The notes under the pieces are model-generated. The model was not told where the DNA came from, searched no databases, and saw only the letters and a list, made by a program, of their open reading frames with translations. The position numbers were made by a program, and so were the translations under genes. Source: Patagioenas fasciata (lineage: Eukaryota; Chordata; Aves; Columbiformes; Columbidae). Taken from it: a stretch of DNA of 64,000 bases. Below are positions 58,901-64,000 of this stretch, one piece after another; position 1 is the first letter of the stretch; the number at the start of each line of letters is the position of its first letter. Location of the stretch: NCBI RefSeq assembly GCF_037038585.1, contig NC_092560.1, positions 57,901,049-57,965,048 of the forward strand. The letters run 5' to 3'.

Positions 58901-61680
58901 AGGTACAAATTAAAAACCTGAAAGACAATATTAATGTAGCTTATGCCGGAGAACCTTGACTGCCATTTTGTGTGACTGCCCGATGTGATTGCATATAAAT
59001 CTTGTGTATATACTGCAATGGTACAGTCCTAGGAAAGCCTCAGTTCACCTTTCCAAACAGGCCAGCAGAACACAATAGCACCATTTTAATCTCCACCAAG
59101 ATTAAATCTGAGCACTCCAAATCAGACTTTTCCTTTCATTGAATGTAAACAATAAAATCTCACTGTGAAGCCCTTTCCTGCTTCACTCAGCAATGGGCTC
59201 TTATATTTCACCTTTCTTATTTAGAGCATGAAAATATTCCAAGTTAAAACACACTTTAAATAAAATTATGTTTTATATTCACCATAATGCTTCTGAAAAT
59301 CTGTTTTATCCTGGCTGTATAGAGCTGGAGGAAATCTGACCTGAGCAACTCTCAGAAAGAGCTTTTTAAGCACCAGGGTCAGATTGTTATGTCATTTACT
59401 CCTCTCTAAACCCAGAACATAGCTACTGATTTCTGCAGTGCTGGTCCAGAGTTACATAACAGAAAATCAGACAAAAACGTATACTTTGTTTTTGCAAGAC
59501 TCTCTCATCACAGGTCTCACCCTTGCAGCACTCTGCTCCAAGTATCTTGCGCTACCTCCTGCTACCTCCAAGCACCCTTCCACAAAGACATCCTTGCACA
59601 CTTGGAAAATCAGGTACTTGCAAGTGCAGCAAAAGCCTTGGCGGTGCCACGCTGGCTCCCTGGCCTCTGCCTTCACCAGGCACTGGCTGGGAGCATCTCC
59701 AACTCGCCTCTGCAGGAAGCAGCCTTCATGCAGGGTGGGTCCTCCTGCCCGTCCCTGCACACCCCAGCGGAGACAAGTATGCCCCAACACCAAAAAACAG
59801 CTTTAACCCTCTGCAGCCAAACTGTGAGGTCAGCGAGGGGCCACTTGTAATGTGACATCCCATGTGTACTGCCTTGCTCTGTCGTTTGGCACGCATCATT
59901 CTTTCTGCAAGGAATTTTAGATAGTGCCAGTCATCTTAAAAAAACGCAATTGACTTTCTAATCAAATCACAGAGGGGGAGGGGAGACCAAGAAAAAGAGG
60001 AGAAACTGGCAGGGAAGCCAGTGACTGTGGTGTGTAAATCATTAAACGCTGAGTGGTGCTCAAATGTATATGTTGAGAAAGCTTCATTTGCCCTCCCCTC
60101 CTCAAAGACTAATTTAGAACATATCACAGTTTTTGCAAAGGCTTTCCCAATTATATTGTGCTGCAAATCCTGTCTGATACAACCTTCAAATATTTATGTA
60201 AACTGAAATATGTCTGGAAAGAAGTCAAAACAAAACAAATATACCACACAATCTCATTCCCACATACCCCTCCCTCCTCATTTACATTCATACTAAACCC
60301 TTTCCAACTGGTTCCCAACTGTTAGGTGGTGGTTAATGAGTGATAATTGCAGAGACTGTTTCTCTGAGTGTACGGATGGCCTTGCATCTTGCCAAACAAT
60401 TTAGTCTGGAGTTTTCAGCAATTGCAAAATGCTTTTGCCGCAAATTTTCTGGTTTGTGTCTCCAAGTAGTACAGTAGTTTGTGGATCTTTATTATTTGTT
60501 GTTATTGATAGTGTTTAGAAAGAGCTAGACTTTTTAAAAATTCAAGTTGAAGTCTTTCTACTCTAGGGTCCAGGCTGTGTTTACATACCATAGCCTTCTT
60601 AGTTGACAGATGCCCGTAAACTCAGGCTAGACATGTTTAAAATGCAGCTACTTGTAAAACTCTGTTGTACCATTTGCAAATTGCAGCTGTCTTTCTGTTT
60701 GCAGAGATGTGTTTGACACATGCTGCCCGTTTGCTTCCCAGAGGACCAGTGACGCTGAGCAGCGTGAAGGATGTGTGTGAAATGTGCCACATTCTCAACT
60801 GACTCCTCTATGTGACAGTCCCCGTCCTCCTGGAGGTGATGAAATCCAGCAATCTTATTGACTTCAGTGGTGGAGAATGCTGCCAGGGCTGGGGTGCTCA
60901 GGGTGCGACAGGCAGCTCCCTGCTGGGGGATGAGGTAACGTGGCAGGCTGCGTCTGTAGTGCGCTATGTCAAGGAATCTGGGGATCCCTGCTCAGCAAGT
61001 ACCCGAAGTTGTTTGTTTCTGAGCATCCAGTGTCTTGTGGGACAGGTCCTTGTGGGGAAAACGGTGTTCCTCCCTTCATGGAACCTTCAATCCAGCACTT
61101 CTGCCTTACGCGAGGCATTTTAAATTGTGCTTTTACCCATATGCAGGTGTTTCAAAGCCTTCATTTGGAAAGCAGATTGCATCTTCTGCTGCTATGGAAG
61201 GTCTGGAGGATCCTGCCATGCTGAGCAGACTCAGGGAAGCCATAAATTGAAGATGCACAAAATCTCAAAGCCACTGAGGTGGCCACATCCTCCTGCTCTG
61301 CAGTAGCAGGAGGAAAATGCAGAGCAGAAAACAGCCACCCCCATGATGCTGTAATTATGATTGAGTGCTCGTGGTGACCTCAGAAGCATGAGGGAAAAAA
61401 TGCATTTCCAAGTGGATTATTTTTAAGAGTCAGATGTGCTGATCTGCTGTTATGGGAATATTTGCAAACAAGAATGAGATTAACTAAATCTGGAATCTAT
61501 ATAGCTTTGGGAGATATTTGGGGGGAGGAAACTAAGTCAGTCACCATGTTGACAGTACAACAGCAAGAATAAAAGGTGGTGGTGTACCCTATTTATTGTT
61601 TTCATTTTTGTAAGGGTTTGAATATGTGACATAGATCCAGGTGGGACTAAAAGCTGTGACACCTGATAGAGCCCCAACCC
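55966..61680. other. unassigned sequence, about 5.7 kb
   Basis: Frames reach 122 codons on both strands (largest near 59438-59860, overlapping on opposite strands in GC-richer DNA) without recognisable products. The block 60290-60500 is complex and AT-rich (TTTTCAGCAATTGCAAAATG) and may be a conserved element, untested. No named transposon is seen. Confidence 0.4.
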
Positions 61681-61712
61681 TTTTTTTTTTCTCCTTTTTT
61701 CTTTCTGTCTCT
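61681..61712. repeat. pyrimidine-rich low-complexity tract
   Basis: Poly(T) interrupted by CTCC and CTTTCTGTC. It is a simple C/T tract. Confidence 0.7.
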
Positions 61713-63658
61713 AAAAGCACAGCTCTGCCTATATTAAGTTTTGTCTGAATTCTCCCTGCTGGCACTTTGTCTCAGTTCCCCACCAGCTATCTGAGGGATG
61801 GGACACTCACGCAGTCAGGATCTCCATTTTGGTTTCTAAGAGACTGCCAACACAAGCACATCACCACTCCTTTCCTGCTGCCTGGTGGCCTCATGAGCAG
61901 GAATCTTATCTAGGAGAGCATTCCCGACCTCCAAAAACAGACCTCAAGGAAAGATGCTGTGTCCAGGCTGGTTCCATATTGGTGGATCAGTCCTGCCAAA
62001 CCAGAGAAAGTTTGAGTTTGGATTAAATTTTGTTCTTTCCTGCAAAAATTTCCAAGGGAGTGTGCTTCAGCTGATTTCTTCTCTTGCTTTTGAGACAATA
62101 TCTTGCAAATCTTTGTCTCCTCTCAAACTTCACTGATCCTTTCTTGGTGATCTCTTAAATGAGAACGGAACATGGATTTTAGTTATTTTTCTCCAGAAAT
62201 TGCATTATGAGGGAACATCTTTCATCTCTTATGAAAAACAAAGGTTTAGGTAAGGATGTTTCTGTTATTTAATAGACCATCCTGAAAATGCTTTCTGCAC
62301 AGACTACTCATCTCTGAAACTTCACTATGTGGAAGATTAACAGCACTAAGACATATTTTATGTCAATAGTTATTTTCAGTTGGGCTTGTTCTGCTGTTTT
62401 TCTAAGATTACACAGCAACAGAAAACTACAGCTAGCCTCAGTGGAAGCCAATCAGCTCCAGTCTGATGAAATACTAGAAATGGCTGGATTTTTCTCAGTA
62501 AAAATTCTTCACCCTGAATATGGTTAGGCAGAACTAATTAGAGAAAAGAAGGAGAAAGAGATGGCTACATTAAATACGTGTTGAGTATTTGTTACAGCAA
62601 GACTCAAAGTGGGAATCTGACTCTGGGTGAGGTAAAGGAATATACATGCATTGTTTCTTCTATGTGTGATTATTACATTACATCTTTTTTAGACATCTAA
62701 CTTTTTAATCCTTCTTTTTTTGGCACCAAAACAACATTACTGAAGTGGGAGTAGGCAGATTTTAAACTGACAGCTCCTAAGTTGTACCCTCTTTAAAATT
62801 TAGAGAGCTTTGTTGCCAGGTGTGTCTTCTCAGGTTTTTTTAAAGCTCTGGAATTATTCTGATATTTATCAGCCGACTTCATGGAAATCTTTTGGTGGAG
62901 ACTAGACAGCTGGTAAACTAGTTAATGAAATACAAAATCTTCAGTCTTTTCTTATTCTGATATAACTTTGTCACAAGACTTCTTTAAAAAAAAACAAACA
63001 AACCAAACCCCACAAACTTTCAGAAACTACAGACAGATCATAGGTAACGCATCTAGGCTTCGGAAATGGTAGCATTTAGAGCATTCATAAGGGGTGATGC
63101 TTCTAAAGCTGGAGCTGGTTTATGCCTCTAAACAAGGGGTCGTAGTGAGAAGTCCTAACCACCTGCTCTGAGAGTGCTCCACCATTTCAAAGCACCAAAT
63201 TTACACACCTTTTAAAACTGAGATAATCTCCTACTTAGCTCTCTCATGTGCAGCCTGCCATAATAATAGAGTCAAAGCACTTTTGTTACATAGGTCATTG
63301 GATTATAGGATCCAAGATATTAAAAAAAACCCATTTTCTTTTAGACGAAAGAAAGTCATCTGTTTTTTGAAAAAGTATAGGGCACTGAATTTCTAGAAAT
63401 ATAATAGACCGCAAAAAGACTAAATGAACAAAAGTTGCTCTCAGCCACTGACACTGAATATTGATAACTTCCTTAATGTTCCTGATGGACCTCACACACA
63501 CACCCTCTGGTATCAAGACAACTTCTATCCCATTCAAGAAAGAAGCTTTTAATCTCTTACTTTTAACAGTGGAAGATGCAAAGGTGCTAAGCAATTTTAA
63601 TGGGAAGCAGAATCTATCGTCATTCAGGTGACATTTATATGTTTTCAGCTCATCTTAC
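61713..63658. other. unassigned sequence
   Basis: Contains an A-rich tract at 62986-63012. No gene or named repeat is recognised before the terminal CR1. Confidence 0.45.
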
Positions 63659-64000
63659 AGAGTCATAAAATGTCTGAAGGTGCCTCTGGAGGTCACCCAG
63701 CCCAGCCCCTCTGCTCAAACAAGAGTCACTACGTGACTGTGTCCAGTCAGATTGTAATGCTTTTGAGGATAAAGACTCCACAGCTTTTTTTTTTTTTTGG
63801 CAACCTCTTCCAGTGCTTGATCACCCTCAGAGTGACAAGAGTCTTTTATTACATTTAACCGGAATGTCTTGCATTTCAGTTTGTGCCCATTGCCTCTTGT
63901 CCTTTCACTAGATACCAGTGACAAGACCCTGCGTCTGTGTTGTTTACTCCCTCCTTTCAAGTATTCAGACACATTGATAAGTTTCCCTGAGGCTTCTCTT
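63659..64000 (-). mobile_element. CR1 LINE, antisense, running off the window
   Basis: The element reads on the minus strand and continues beyond position 64000. Its 3' tail lies at the left edge (AGAGTCATAAAATGTCTGAA, GGTGCCTCTGGAGGTCACCC). The minus-strand translation contains GGSKQHRRRVLSLVSSERTRG and NGHKLKCKTFRLNV, the CR1 ORF2 C-terminal region (SDRTRGNGHKLKHRRFHLN in relatives). The frame breaks downstream around a 14-T run at 63785-63798 that takes the place of the usual short 'CCTCTCTGG' part. The 5' extent is unknown because the window ends. Confidence 0.93.
63785..63798. repeat. poly(T) expansion inside CR1
   Basis: Fourteen T (poly(A) on the element's sense strand) sit where related copies have a few mixed bases between 'GACTCCACA' and 'GGCAACC'. 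It probably arose by slippage within the inserted copy. Confidence 0.75.

Overview
The window looks like avian nuclear DNA: a gene-poor intergenic or long-intron stretch that is moderately AT-rich and has few repeats. The main evidence is several copies of the CR1 non-LTR retrotransposon. They show the 3' tail typical of sauropsid CR1 (a 'GGAAGGGACC'/'GGTCCCTTCC' block followed by a terminal ATTCTATGA-like octamer). The low repeat density points to a bird rather than a turtle or crocodilian. I see no complete protein-coding gene, rRNA, tRNA gene, operon, phage, CRISPR array or retrovirus. Nearly all open frames are short, overlap on both strands and look like chance.

Layout. 0.9-2.1 kb: two CR1 tails with their 3' ends facing each other. 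2.1-17.5 kb: unassigned sequence with an old tRNA-derived SINE near 8.2 kb, a doubtful CR1 remnant near 10.4 kb and an AT-rich block at 14.2-14.6 kb that resembles a conserved non-coding element. 17.5-18.0 kb: the best-preserved CR1, keeping an open frame for the C-terminal end of its ORF2 protein. 18.97-19.07 kb: a short stretch with strong three-base periodicity in GC content, the most coding-like DNA in the window. 20.7-21.3 kb: a non-coding-element candidate with an RFX-like palindrome. 22.2 and 24.8 kb: small CR1 tail fragments, the second doubtful. 29.1-29.4 kb: a small CpG-rich patch with GC boxes, a C-run able to form a G-quadruplex on the minus strand and, at its 3' edge, a perfect DR5 retinoic-acid-receptor-type element. 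34.6, 54.1-54.4 and 55.1 kb: ancient MIR-type SINEs, one apparently split by about 120-150 bp. 49.3 kb: a long T/G-rich low-complexity tract. 63.7 kb to the end: a minus-strand CR1 running off the window.

No set of genes working together can be described. Five short segments with plausible splice acceptors and open frames are listed as candidate exons at low confidence (near 0.7, 19.0, 25.7, 38.5 and 55.5 kb). None matches a protein I recognise. The items most worth testing are the CpG patch with the DR5 element and the 19.0 kb coding-like stretch. All comparisons with repeat families and motifs were made by eye from memory; no alignment or search was run.
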